From positions 1 to 64,000 of the forward strand of contig NZ_WWVR01000010.1 in the NCBI RefSeq assembly GCF_009883055.1: a DNA stretch of 64,000 nt, written 5' to 3'. A program made the position numbers and the translations under genes. This DNA is from Blautia sp. BIOML-A1. GTDB taxonomy: Bacteria; Bacillota; Clostridia; Lachnospirales; Lachnospiraceae. The notes beneath the pieces were generated by a model, which had not been told where the DNA came from, searched no databases, and saw only the letters and a program-made list of their open reading frames with translations. Positions 1 through 7,766 of this stretch are shown here, piece after piece. Each line of letters begins with the position of its first letter. Positions within the stretch are counted from its first letter, which is position 1.

Positions 1-19
1 AATGCATTCCAAATCACCT

Positions 20-109
20 TCGGTGATGGCATTTTGCCTTGTATGTCTCGGGATTTTGGCAAAAAACATGCCAAAACGCCTCGCGGGATACTACCTTCTG
101 AATAGTTAC
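20..109 (-). repeat. Dispersed intergenic repeat, full-length copy A
   Basis: Read on the minus strand this begins GTAACTATTCAGAAGGTAGT and continues through CCCGCGAGG, a hairpin (TTTTGGCA / TGCCAAAA) and CCCGAGACATAC to GGCAAAATGCC. It aligns over about 88 bases with 11690-11777. The stop codon of the neighbouring VWA gene (TAA at 106-108) lies inside the first bases of the repeat. Seen directly by comparing the two sites; the function is unknown. Confidence 0.75.
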
Positions 110-1428
110 TGTGTATCTAAAATTAACTTGATTGCCCACGGCGGTACATCCACATCCCGGTAGTCATCTTTCATAAAAACAAAAGCCGTGTCATATGGCG
201 GCATCTTTGCCGGAAATACTCCGTACCCGTCTGTAAAATACAAAAGCCCCCGAAGCCTCTGAAAAGCTCCCATTTTCAGCAGATGCTCCACATAGGCAAA
301 TGCAGGGCGGAAATCCGTTCCCCCAAATCCTCTGACTGTAAAATCCGAAAGATAAGCCTCCATCTCTTTCTGGTTATGGATCACCTGATCATCCTGGATC
401 TTCTCATCACACTGGATGATATGAACCTGTATTTTACGGAAAAAACTCTCCGACTCTGAAAGTACACTGTAGGTTTCCTCCAGGAACCGGCGGATCAGGC
501 TTCCATTGCAGGACATGGAAGTATCGATCACGATCACAAAATCTTCGATTTTTTTCATTTCTTTTGTTTCCAGCGGTTCTATCAGAGGCATATTTCCATA
601 GGTTTCCATGCCAAAATGATAATAAATCGGATCAAAAGAATCCATATCTACCTGCATTTCTTCCTTCAGCACAGAAAATTTGCGCAGAAATTCCCGGTAA
701 TCATAACGTTTTCTGTTTTCTGCCTGCAGATGCTCCACAAGTCCCGGTGAATCACCGGCAGCCTCCTTGGAAAAAAGTTCCATCTCTGTCTGCATTTTGC
801 GGCGCATTTCTTCCCATTTTTTCTGTCGATCAGACATTGCGCTGCGATTGTTCGGTGTATACCAGAAATGATGATCATCCTTTCGAAACTCCTGCTCCAG
901 CCGGGCAAGCTCTTCTTCCTCACATTTCAAAAGCACATAATACAGTTTTTCTGCGGTCAGTACCTTCTGATTCTCTCGCCACTTCTGATAGCATTCCCGC
1001 CGGAAACTGTTCGGTCGGATATAAACCGGTTTCTGGTAAAGCTCATCCAGAATACTCTCTGCTGCGATATCTGCCGCCAGATCCCAGATTCTCCATTCTC
1101 TCTCCTTCCTGCTCCACAAATGACAGAAAAGACAGTGCAGAAGTTCATGGAGATACAGCCTGTTGATCTGAATCTTGTTCTGCATAAACATGGGAAGCAG
1201 CCACTGCGGCGAAACATAAAGCAGCTTCCCATCTGTGCCGATCACCTGTGTTTCTGCAGATGGCACAACCTTAAGTCCACTGAGTGCACTCTGAAAAAAG
1301 TGCATGGAAACAGCCAGTTCATTGCGGGAATTTCTGAAAATATCCTGACAGATTTCCAATATCTCATCCTCTTTTTTTCGCTGCTCATGAACAAAATTTC
1401 CAAATTTATTTTTTTCTTCTCTGCTCAC
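106..1428 (-). CDS. VWA-domain protein with N-terminal HELLH metallopeptidase-like region (DUF2201 type)
   Basis: A protein of 440 residues. The N-terminal half carries HELLH near residue 94, a zinc-metallopeptidase-like signature. The C-terminal half is a von Willebrand A fold with a complete MIDAS: DTSMS, a Thr in GGTDF and an Asp in FTDGYG. This two-part layout matches the DUF2201 family, which is often found with MoxR-type AAA+ ATPases; no such ATPase is in the window. The start is GTG at 1428, overlapping the stop of the upstream leucine-rich-repeat gene by 4 bases (GTGA), so translation is probably coupled. No signal peptide is seen, so it is probably cytoplasmic. Role unknown; peptidase activity is not shown by the motif alone. 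Confidence 0.8.
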   Translation of the reverse strand: MSREEKNKFGNFVHEQRKKEDEILEICQDIFRNSRNELAVSMHFFQSALSGLKVVPSAETQVIGTDGKLLYVSPQWLLPMFMQNKIQINRLYLHELLHCLFCHLWSRKEREWRIWDLAADIAAESILDELYQKPVYIRPNSFRRECYQKWRENQKVLTAEKLYYVLLKCEEEELARLEQEFRKDDHHFWYTPNNRSAMSDRQKKWEEMRRKMQTEMELFSKEAAGDSPGLVEHLQAENRKRYDYREFLRKFSVLKEEMQVDMDSFDPIYYHFGMETYGNMPLIEPLETKEMKKIEDFVIVIDTSMSCNGSLIRRFLEETYSVLSESESFFRKIQVHIIQCDEKIQDDQVIHNQKEMEAYLSDFTVRGFGGTDFRPAFAYVEHLLKMGAFQRLRGLLYFTDGYGVFPAKMPPYDTAFVFMKDDYRDVDVPPWAIKLILDTQ

Positions 1429-2396
1429 AGTTCAAATGCCTTTCTCTTTTTTCTTCCATGTTTCTGCAGCGTATCCATCAGAATGCTGACCCATCTGGAA
1501 TCTCCGGATCGCTGAGCACGCTCCAGCATCTTTTCCGTCTGCTCTCTGTCCGGAGTGATTTTGTCAAGAATACTGTGCATTGCCTCGTATTCCTTATTTT
1601 TCCCAAGAACACCGACTGCATGCTCTCCATGCTCATGAAGATAGTCAATATATTTCTTTTCAGCTGTTTCCGTCAGATCCATAGGATATAAAATCCTGTC
1701 CAGTGCAAGCTTCAGAACAATCTCTTCCTCCTCCCATGCTTCCGCATAGGGAAAAAGCTTATCATATTCCAGAATATTGAGTTTCTTATGAAGAAAGCTG
1801 TTTCGATAACGGATTCCACTTCCATGCACATGATTTTCCAAAATCCTTGCCGGTGTATTTTCCACACCTTCCTCAAAGAATTCCGGAAACCAGAATCTTC
1901 CCTGCTCTCCATTTCTGTCCATATCAACTCTCAGCGTTTCCGGAAGCTCTGTCAGAATATCTCTCAGACTGGACTCTCCGTCTTCATCTGTTTTCACAGA
2001 AATCCTCTCAATTCTGTGACATCCTGTCAGTGCTCCGGCTCCGATATCTCTCAATTCCCCGCCAAAACTGATTTTTCTGAGACTGAAACAGTTATAAAAC
2101 GCATATCTTCCGATTTTGCGAAGATACTCTGGAAGGATCAGTTCCTTTACGATATTTCCGGATATCTCCGGCATCCCATTTTCATCGGTAACACGCTGTC
2201 CGTTATCTGTACAAAAATTCCCGCTCAACTTACACTTTTCCAGATCCTTTCTGTCAATATGATCTGAAAAAACATACGCGCCAAGCTCCGTCACCAAAAG
2301 TCCCTCCAGCATCTCCGGCACTTCTACGATCTCGTCATTTCCAAATACCCGGTCTATACAGATTCCTGTTTTGTTTCTTCTATATAAATATATCAT
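1425..2396 (-). CDS. Leucine-rich-repeat protein, BspA-like, cytoplasmic
   Basis: A protein of 323 residues. Residues about 80-140 contain BspA/LRR_5-type repeats (ILPEYLRKIGRYAFYNCFSL and the following unit). The rest is a charged helical region without recognised motifs. There is no signal peptide or anchor, unlike many BspA surface proteins, so an intracellular scaffold role is more likely. It starts 3 bases after the stop of the TetM-like/NYN gene and overlaps the next gene by 4 bases, so it is a tight middle member of the operon. Function is not recognised; the context suggests it works with the VWA protein. Confidence 0.7.
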   Translation of the reverse strand: MIYLYRRNKTGICIDRVFGNDEIVEVPEMLEGLLVTELGAYVFSDHIDRKDLEKCKLSGNFCTDNGQRVTDENGMPEISGNIVKELILPEYLRKIGRYAFYNCFSLRKISFGGELRDIGAGALTGCHRIERISVKTDEDGESSLRDILTELPETLRVDMDRNGEQGRFWFPEFFEEGVENTPARILENHVHGSGIRYRNSFLHKKLNILEYDKLFPYAEAWEEEEIVLKLALDRILYPMDLTETAEKKYIDYLHEHGEHAVGVLGKNKEYEAMHSILDKITPDREQTEKMLERAQRSGDSRWVSILMDTLQKHGRKKRKAFEL

Positions 2397-2399
2397 TTC

Positions 2400-5183
2400 T
2401 TATTCTTCGCCTGCCTCGCCTAAACGGATTTTTTCCATCTGTGCCTGGAACTCTTCCGGCATATGTTCAAAGAGATACGTCTTGCTGCTCTGACGCTGCT
2501 CATGCCACTGTGCTCTCGCATTTCTTTCTGTATCTTCGATTTCTTTCTTAAGTCCCTGTGCCGAAATCCTGTGTGCTCCCTGCCCCATGATGATAACCTG
2601 CTCAAGTCCATCCGAGGTCGCAACCGTCACCTGATACTGCCGTCCGATCTTATGGACTGTCTTTTCGATGTACTGATCCGCCGTTTCCGCCTCCCTGGTA
2701 TACACAACATAAATATTGTGGTAGGTAAAAACCTCCTCCACATGCCCCTCAACCTTGTAGGCATCAAAGACCAGGATCAGTGTGCATTTACGATAACCCT
2801 GATAATTACTCAGGATATCCTTGAGCTTATCACAGGCCGCATGAATATTTTCTTTTGCCAGCTCATTCAGTTCTTCCCAGGAAAAAATAATATTGTATCC
2901 ATCTACAAGAAGATATTCTTCTTTACGGGGCCTGCCCTGTCTGTAACGTACTGTCGGTGCTGTGGAATGTACCGTTTTTTTCTGGAATGCTGTCCGCTCA
3001 TGTTTTACAGGACCGAAGGTTCTCTCAAAAATCGCCTGAAGTTCTTCCTCCTCTTCATAGCTTCCGCTGTAAGAAAATTTTCCGTTTTTTCCACCACTGT
3101 ACCTGGAAACACTCGCATTTTCCACCGCTGTACCCGGATTTTCCGCACAATCCACATCATCATACCAGCTTTCGCCGCTCATTTCGTCAAACGCCAGCCC
3201 GCTGTTCAGATGCATGTAGTCTTCAACCTGATCCCACGGCACAACAAATCCGGCTCCATGTGCACAGAATACAGAACCTGTCGGATTCTCCAGATCCCCC
3301 TCCGGATCATATCCTATATTTTTGACGATTTCCTCCTGGTTCCTGCAGGGGGCATATCCTTTGAGCGTGCAGAAAAGCTTTCCTGTGCCATGTGTGTAGG
3401 CAACCACTTCCTTCTGATAATCACGCATCTGGGATACTGCTGCAGTTCCCTTAAGCACAGCAGTTGTTCCGTCTGTCTCCGGCGACTCAAAACTTCCCTG
3501 CATCTTCTGGACGTCTGCCATTGCTCTTCCAATCGTCTCTGCCGGCACTTCGAGCCGGAATTCATAATACGGTTCCAGAAGAATGTTCTTTGCTTTTCGA
3601 AGTCCCTGACGGACAGCACGGTAGGTTGCCTGTCGAAAATCACCGCCTTCTGTATGCTTCGTATGTGCACGGCCTGTCAGAAGAGTGATCTGTACATCCG
3701 TAAGTGGAGAACCTGTCAGCACACCGAGATGCTCTTTTTCCTCCAGATGTGTAAGGATCAGACGCTGCCAGTTTCTCGCAAGCACATCCTCACTGCATGC
3801 AGTAAAAAACTGACACCCGCTTCCCGGCTCTCCCGGCTCTATCAAAAGATGAACCTCCGCATAATGACGGAGCGGTTCAAAGTGCCCCACACCTTCTACC
3901 GGTTCCGCGATTGTTTCCTTGTAGACTATACTGCCCGCCCCAAACTCTACCGCTGTATTAAACCGGTCCCAGATCAGCTTCTTAAGGATTTCTATCTGTA
4001 CTTCTCCCATCAGCTGCGCATGGATTTCTCCCAGCTGGCTGTCCCAGAGGATATGAAGTTCCGGCTCTTCCTCCTCAAGCTGCCGAAGCTTCTGAAGCAT
4101 CTGATGCGGATCACAGTCCGCCGGAAGCTGGATCTGATAATTCAGGACAGGCTCCAGAACAGGAAGTTCAGACTCGCTTTCTATTCCAAGCCCCTCGCCC
4201 GGATAGGTTCTGCTAAGTCCTGTTACCGCGCAGACGGTTCCCGCATCTGCCTCTGTGATTGTTGTGTATTTTGCCCCTGAATACAGCCGGAGCTGATCTG
4301 CCTTTTCTTCCCAGTCCTCCTGTTTCTGTTTTACACCAGGCAGAGACTGTTTCCCTCTGGATGAGAGCAGCGTCTTTGCTTTGAGGCAGCCTCCTGTAAT
4401 CTTCATATAAGTCAGACGGTTTCCCTGCTCGTCACGTGCGATCTTGAATACTTTTGCCCCAAACTCTTCCGGTCTTTGCGGCTCTGACGTATATTTCTGT
4501 ATACCATTCCAGAAATCCTCCACGCCTTCCGCTTTCAGTGCAGAACCAAAATAGCATGGAAAAAGTTTTCTCTGAACAATCAGTTCTCTGATCTCTGCAT
4601 CATCCACACTTCCTGTTTCAAGATACTTTTCCAGGAGCTTTTCATCACAGACTGCAATATTTTCCATCTGTTCCGGATCAAGAAGATATTCTGTAGAAGT
4701 ATCCCCTTCTGTTCTTCCAAAGTCCACACAGTTTTCATGCAGATGGGTCTTAAGATCCGTAAGCAGTGCATCCCTATCTGTTCCATTCTGATCCATCTTG
4801 TTTACAAACAGAAAGACCGGAACCTTATATCTCTCCAGCAGCCTCCACAGCGTCATCGTGTGGCTCTGCACACCATCCATACCATTGATCACAAGGATCG
4901 CATAATCAAGTACCTGCAGCGTTCTCTCCATCTCCGCAGAGAAATCGACATGTCCCGGTGTGTCCAGAAGTGTCACTTCCATATCCTCTGTCTTAAGGAT
5001 CGCCTGCTTGGAAAAAATCGTGATCCCACGTTCCTTTTCCAGTTCATAATTATCCAGAAAGGTGTCTCCATGATCCACACGTCCGATCTGCCTGATCACA
5101 CCGCACAGATACAGAAGTCTTTCTGACAAAGTTGTCTTTCCGGCATCTACATGTGCCAGAATTCCTATCACCAGTTTTTTCAT
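2400..5183 (-). CDS. TetM-like translational GTPase fused to a C-terminal Rae1/YacP-type NYN nuclease domain
   Basis: A protein of 927 residues. Residues 1 to about 690 look like the ribosomal-protection branch of EF-G: G1 HVDAGKTT at 11-18, ERGITI, DTPGHVDF, NKMD and SALK, followed by the beta-barrel and domains III-V. After a linker, residues about 757-900 form a NYN/PIN-like domain (LLVDGYN) with acidic residues D761, D807, D836 and D858 where the nuclease metal site would be. Classical Tet(M)/(O)/(W) proteins are about 640 residues and end before this domain. YacP/Rae1 of Bacillus is known as a ribosome-dependent mRNA endonuclease acting at the A site. The fusion suggests factor-delivered cleavage or rescue on ribosomes (inference). 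The gene follows a TetR gene by 33 bases. Tetracycline resistance cannot be assumed. Confidence 0.85.
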   Translation of the reverse strand: MKKLVIGILAHVDAGKTTLSERLLYLCGVIRQIGRVDHGDTFLDNYELEKERGITIFSKQAILKTEDMEVTLLDTPGHVDFSAEMERTLQVLDYAILVINGMDGVQSHTMTLWRLLERYKVPVFLFVNKMDQNGTDRDALLTDLKTHLHENCVDFGRTEGDTSTEYLLDPEQMENIAVCDEKLLEKYLETGSVDDAEIRELIVQRKLFPCYFGSALKAEGVEDFWNGIQKYTSEPQRPEEFGAKVFKIARDEQGNRLTYMKITGGCLKAKTLLSSRGKQSLPGVKQKQEDWEEKADQLRLYSGAKYTTITEADAGTVCAVTGLSRTYPGEGLGIESESELPVLEPVLNYQIQLPADCDPHQMLQKLRQLEEEEPELHILWDSQLGEIHAQLMGEVQIEILKKLIWDRFNTAVEFGAGSIVYKETIAEPVEGVGHFEPLRHYAEVHLLIEPGEPGSGCQFFTACSEDVLARNWQRLILTHLEEKEHLGVLTGSPLTDVQITLLTGRAHTKHTEGGDFRQATYRAVRQGLRKAKNILLEPYYEFRLEVPAETIGRAMADVQKMQGSFESPETDGTTAVLKGTAAVSQMRDYQKEVVAYTHGTGKLFCTLKGYAPCRNQEEIVKNIGYDPEGDLENPTGSVFCAHGAGFVVPWDQVEDYMHLNSGLAFDEMSGESWYDDVDCAENPGTAVENASVSRYSGGKNGKFSYSGSYEEEEELQAIFERTFGPVKHERTAFQKKTVHSTAPTVRYRQGRPRKEEYLLVDGYNIIFSWEELNELAKENIHAACDKLKDILSNYQGYRKCTLILVFDAYKVEGHVEEVFTYHNIYVVYTREAETADQYIEKTVHKIGRQYQVTVATSDGLEQVIIMGQGAHRISAQGLKKEIEDTERNARAQWHEQRQSSKTYLFEHMPEEFQAQMEKIRLGEAGEE

Positions 5184-5216
5184 TTTTTTCTCTTCTTTCG
5201 AGTCATTCTTATTTTC

Positions 5217-5774
5217 TCAGGCTTCCTCTGTCACTTCTTCCATATACATAGGTGCAAGTCTGCGCACTATACTTTCACTGACAGAGACCAGCGTTGCAAC
5301 ATCTTTTTCCTGATTATTCAGGTAGGCATGAAAACATCCCTGGATGCAGAAAGAAAGCATGATGTCCTTCTCTGCATCATTCTGATAATCAGGATATTTC
5401 TCACAGATCAGCCGTTTCAGTTCTGTCTCCAGGCAGTCACCAAGGCGGGCTTTTTCTGTTCCCGAAAACAGAAGGTTGATCAGTGTATTATTGGAGATCA
5501 GTGCCATATAAAGATTCCGGGTAAACACACCCGGATTTTTAAACGGAGAATCCTGCTGGCTGGAGATATTCTTGAGCACAGTTACAATGGTTTCGGATTC
5601 CATCTTATCTGACAGAGCATAAATATCTTCATAATGGCTGTAAAATGTTGACTTATTGATCGCAGCCAGGCTGCAGAGTTCCTTCACCGTGATCTTCCCC
5701 AGTGGTTTGCGGGAGCGTAATTCCAGAAAAGCATTCTTGATCGCACGTTCTGTTTTTTCAATCCTGATATCCAT
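5217..5774 (-). CDS. TetR/AcrR-family transcriptional regulator
   Basis: A protein of 185 residues. The N-terminal HTH is typical of the family: ITVKELCSLAAINKSTFYSH at about residues 28-47, followed by a helical ligand/dimer domain of the kind in small Firmicute TetR regulators. It is the first gene of the minus-strand operon that continues into the TetM-like/NYN fusion, and it is divergent from glgB. The ribosome binding site is weak (AAGAG, then A-rich). The likely target is its own operon, with the inverted repeat at 5842-5858 as a candidate operator; control of glgB is also possible. The ligand is unknown. Confidence 0.85.
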   Translation of the reverse strand: MDIRIEKTERAIKNAFLELRSRKPLGKITVKELCSLAAINKSTFYSHYEDIYALSDKMESETIVTVLKNISSQQDSPFKNPGVFTRNLYMALISNNTLINLLFSGTEKARLGDCLETELKRLICEKYPDYQNDAEKDIMLSFCIQGCFHAYLNNQEKDVATLVSVSESIVRRLAPMYMEEVTEEA

Positions 5775-5841
5775 ATTTTTCTCTTTTCCGACGGTTTATT
5801 TCATAGGTTGCTTATCCGTCTTTCTCTTTTTATTGTTGCTG

Positions 5842-5873
5842 GACAAACCGTTTTTGTCTATTTATAGTATAAT
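5842..5873 (+). promoter_or_regulatory. Candidate operator and glgB promoter region
   Basis: GACAAA (5842-5847) and TTTGTC (5853-5858) form a perfect 6-base inverted repeat with a 5-base spacer. A good -10 element TATAAT lies at 5868-5873, but no convincing -35 is present at normal spacing. The repeat sits where an upstream-acting or repressor protein would bind between the divergent tetR and glgB genes. The operator assignment is inference from position and symmetry. Confidence 0.4.
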
Positions 5874-5928
5874 TAAAAAAACAACTCTTGTCCATTACAA
5901 TCACAATTATATTAAGGAGAATATGCGT

Positions 5929-7716
5929 ATGGATTTCTATGGATTTTACACAGGAAAAATTTTTGATGCTTATCAGTATCTTGGTGCACATACAGAAAAA
6001 CACGGAGTAACCTTCCGCACCTTCGCACCTTCCGCGTCCAGGATCGCCGTGATCGGTGAATTCAACGACTGGCAGGAAGAAGAAATGAACAAGATTTATG
6101 ATGGAAATTTCTGGGAATGCCACATTCCGGAAGCAAAACCTGGACAGATGTATAAATATCGTATTTATGACCGCAGCGGAAATCCGGTCGATCACTGTGA
6201 TCCTTACGGTTTCGGCATGGAACTCCGTCCGAACAGTGCTTCCATCATCCGTGATATGAACCGATATAAGTTCAAGGATTCCAAATGGATGCAGAACCGC
6301 AGTGACTGCCGTCAGAAACCACTCAACATTTATGAAATTCATTTCGGTTCCTTCCGCAAGCCATCTGACAAAGCAGACGACTGGTATACCTACGAGGACA
6401 TGATCGACATCCTGATCCCGTATCTTACCAAAAACGGATACAACTATCTTGAGATCATGCCTTTAAATGAATATCCATGTGATGAATCCTGGGGATATCA
6501 GGCAACCGGATTTTTCAGTCCTACCTCCAGATATGGAACTGCCGACCAGTTAAAAGCCTTTGTGGATGCCTGCCATAAACATGGGATTGGTGTTCTGATG
6601 GACTTTGTTCCTGTCCACTTTGCAGTGGATGCCTATGGTCTGGCAAATTATGACGGAACAGCCCTTTATGAATATCCAAACTCTGCCGTAGGTGTCAGTG
6701 AATGGGGAAGCTGCAATTTCATGCACTCCCGCGGTGAGACAAGAAGCTTCCTTCAGTCCTGTGCCAACTATTGGATGAGTGAGTTCCATATGGATGGAAT
6801 CCGCATGGATGCAATCAGCCGTGCGATCTACTGGCAGGGTGATCCGGCACGCGGTGTAAATCTCAACGCCGTAGAGTTTCTCCAGTATATGAACCAAGGA
6901 TTGAAACAACTCCACCCGTCTGCAATCCTTACAGCAGAAGATTCCACTTCCTTCCCGAAGGTTACTGATCCTGTTTCTCAGGGCGGGCTTGGTTTCGACT
7001 ATAAATGGGATATGGGATGGATGAACGATACACTTGATTATTTCCGTACCGGTCCGGAATATCGTACAGAGAATTATCACAAACTCACCTTCTCCATGAT
7101 GTATTATTATGATGCACGTTTTCTCCTTCCTCTGTCACATGACGAGGTGGTTCACGGCAAGGCAACAATCATGCAGAAGATGAACGGAGATTACGATAAT
7201 AAGTTCCCGCAGGCACGTGCCCTGTATATGTATATGTATGCACATCCGGGCAAGAAGCTGAATTTCATGGGAAATGAGATCGGCCAGCTCCGTGAATGGG
7301 ATGAGAAGCGCGAACAGGACTGGATGCTGCTTGATTATCCGATCCATGAAGGATTTGCCCGCTTCATGAAAGATTTGAACCATCTTTATCTTGAACACCC
7401 TGCACTCTGGGAAAAGGATTACGAAGCAGACGGCTTCCGATGGATCGACTGTCATCAGGAAGCAAACTGTATCTATGTCTTTGAGCGAGACAGTAAAAAA
7501 GAAAAAATCATTTCTCTGTTCAACTTCTCTGACCATGAACAGATGTATGAACTGAAGCTCCCGGGCGTTACCAGCCTTAAAGAACTTCTGAACAGCAATC
7601 TTGAAATTTACGGCGGCACACAGAAACGCAAGAGTACAGTCAAAACACTTGAAAATGACCGAATCCTTTTGACTCTTCCGCCATTTTCGGCTGTATATTA
7701 CACTCCTGAGGTTTAA
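5929..7716 (+). CDS. glgB: 1,4-alpha-glucan branching enzyme (GH13)
   Basis: Transfers alpha-1,4-glucan segments to make alpha-1,6 branches in glycogen. The frame is open further upstream (to 5656), but AAGGAGA at 5914-5920 lies 8 bases before ATG 5929 and only 2 before ATG 5923, and the upstream part overlaps the divergent tetR, so 5929 is chosen (595 residues). An N-terminal CBM48 domain (FRTFAPSASRIAVIGEFNDW) precedes the GH13 barrel. Catalytic motifs are DGIRMDAI (nucleophile Asp), AEDSTS (acid/base Glu) and LSHDEVV (Asp). It is short for the family because it lacks the extra N-terminal domain of long bacterial GlgB. It converges on malQ; no other glycogen gene is in the window. Confidence 0.93.
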   Translation: MDFYGFYTGKIFDAYQYLGAHTEKHGVTFRTFAPSASRIAVIGEFNDWQEEEMNKIYDGNFWECHIPEAKPGQMYKYRIYDRSGNPVDHCDPYGFGMELRPNSASIIRDMNRYKFKDSKWMQNRSDCRQKPLNIYEIHFGSFRKPSDKADDWYTYEDMIDILIPYLTKNGYNYLEIMPLNEYPCDESWGYQATGFFSPTSRYGTADQLKAFVDACHKHGIGVLMDFVPVHFAVDAYGLANYDGTALYEYPNSAVGVSEWGSCNFMHSRGETRSFLQSCANYWMSEFHMDGIRMDAISRAIYWQGDPARGVNLNAVEFLQYMNQGLKQLHPSAILTAEDSTSFPKVTDPVSQGGLGFDYKWDMGWMNDTLDYFRTGPEYRTENYHKLTFSMMYYYDARFLLPLSHDEVVHGKATIMQKMNGDYDNKFPQARALYMYMYAHPGKKLNFMGNEIGQLREWDEKREQDWMLLDYPIHEGFARFMKDLNHLYLEHPALWEKDYEADGFRWIDCHQEANCIYVFERDSKKEKIISLFNFSDHEQMYELKLPGVTSLKELLNSNLEIYGGTQKRKSTVKTLENDRILLTLPPFSAVYYTPEV

Positions 7717-7729
7717 ACTTCATAAATTT

Positions 7730-7766
7730 AGGGGGACATATCCTTTTGATATGTCCCCCTGTTTTT
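7730..7766. terminator. Bidirectional terminator between glgB and malQ
   Basis: A 13-base perfect stem (7730-7742 with 7748-7760), a 5-base loop, and GTTTTTA on the plus strand; the minus side is followed by a weaker AT-rich tail. It lies directly between the two converging genes. Confidence 0.9.

Noticed and set aside
2463-4280. Long antisense open frame across the TetM-like/NYN gene
   Set aside because: Cys/Arg/Leu-rich product without family features, no ribosome site, fully inside a well supported gene on the other strand.
2400-5183. Reading the TetM-like gene as an acquired tetracycline resistance gene
   Set aside because: It carries an extra NYN domain, lies in a chromosomal-type operon and has no mobile-element flanks, so resistance cannot be claimed.
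5656-5928. N-terminal extension of glgB
   Set aside because: The upstream part overlaps divergent tetR and lacks a ribosome site; AAGGAGA marks ATG 5929.
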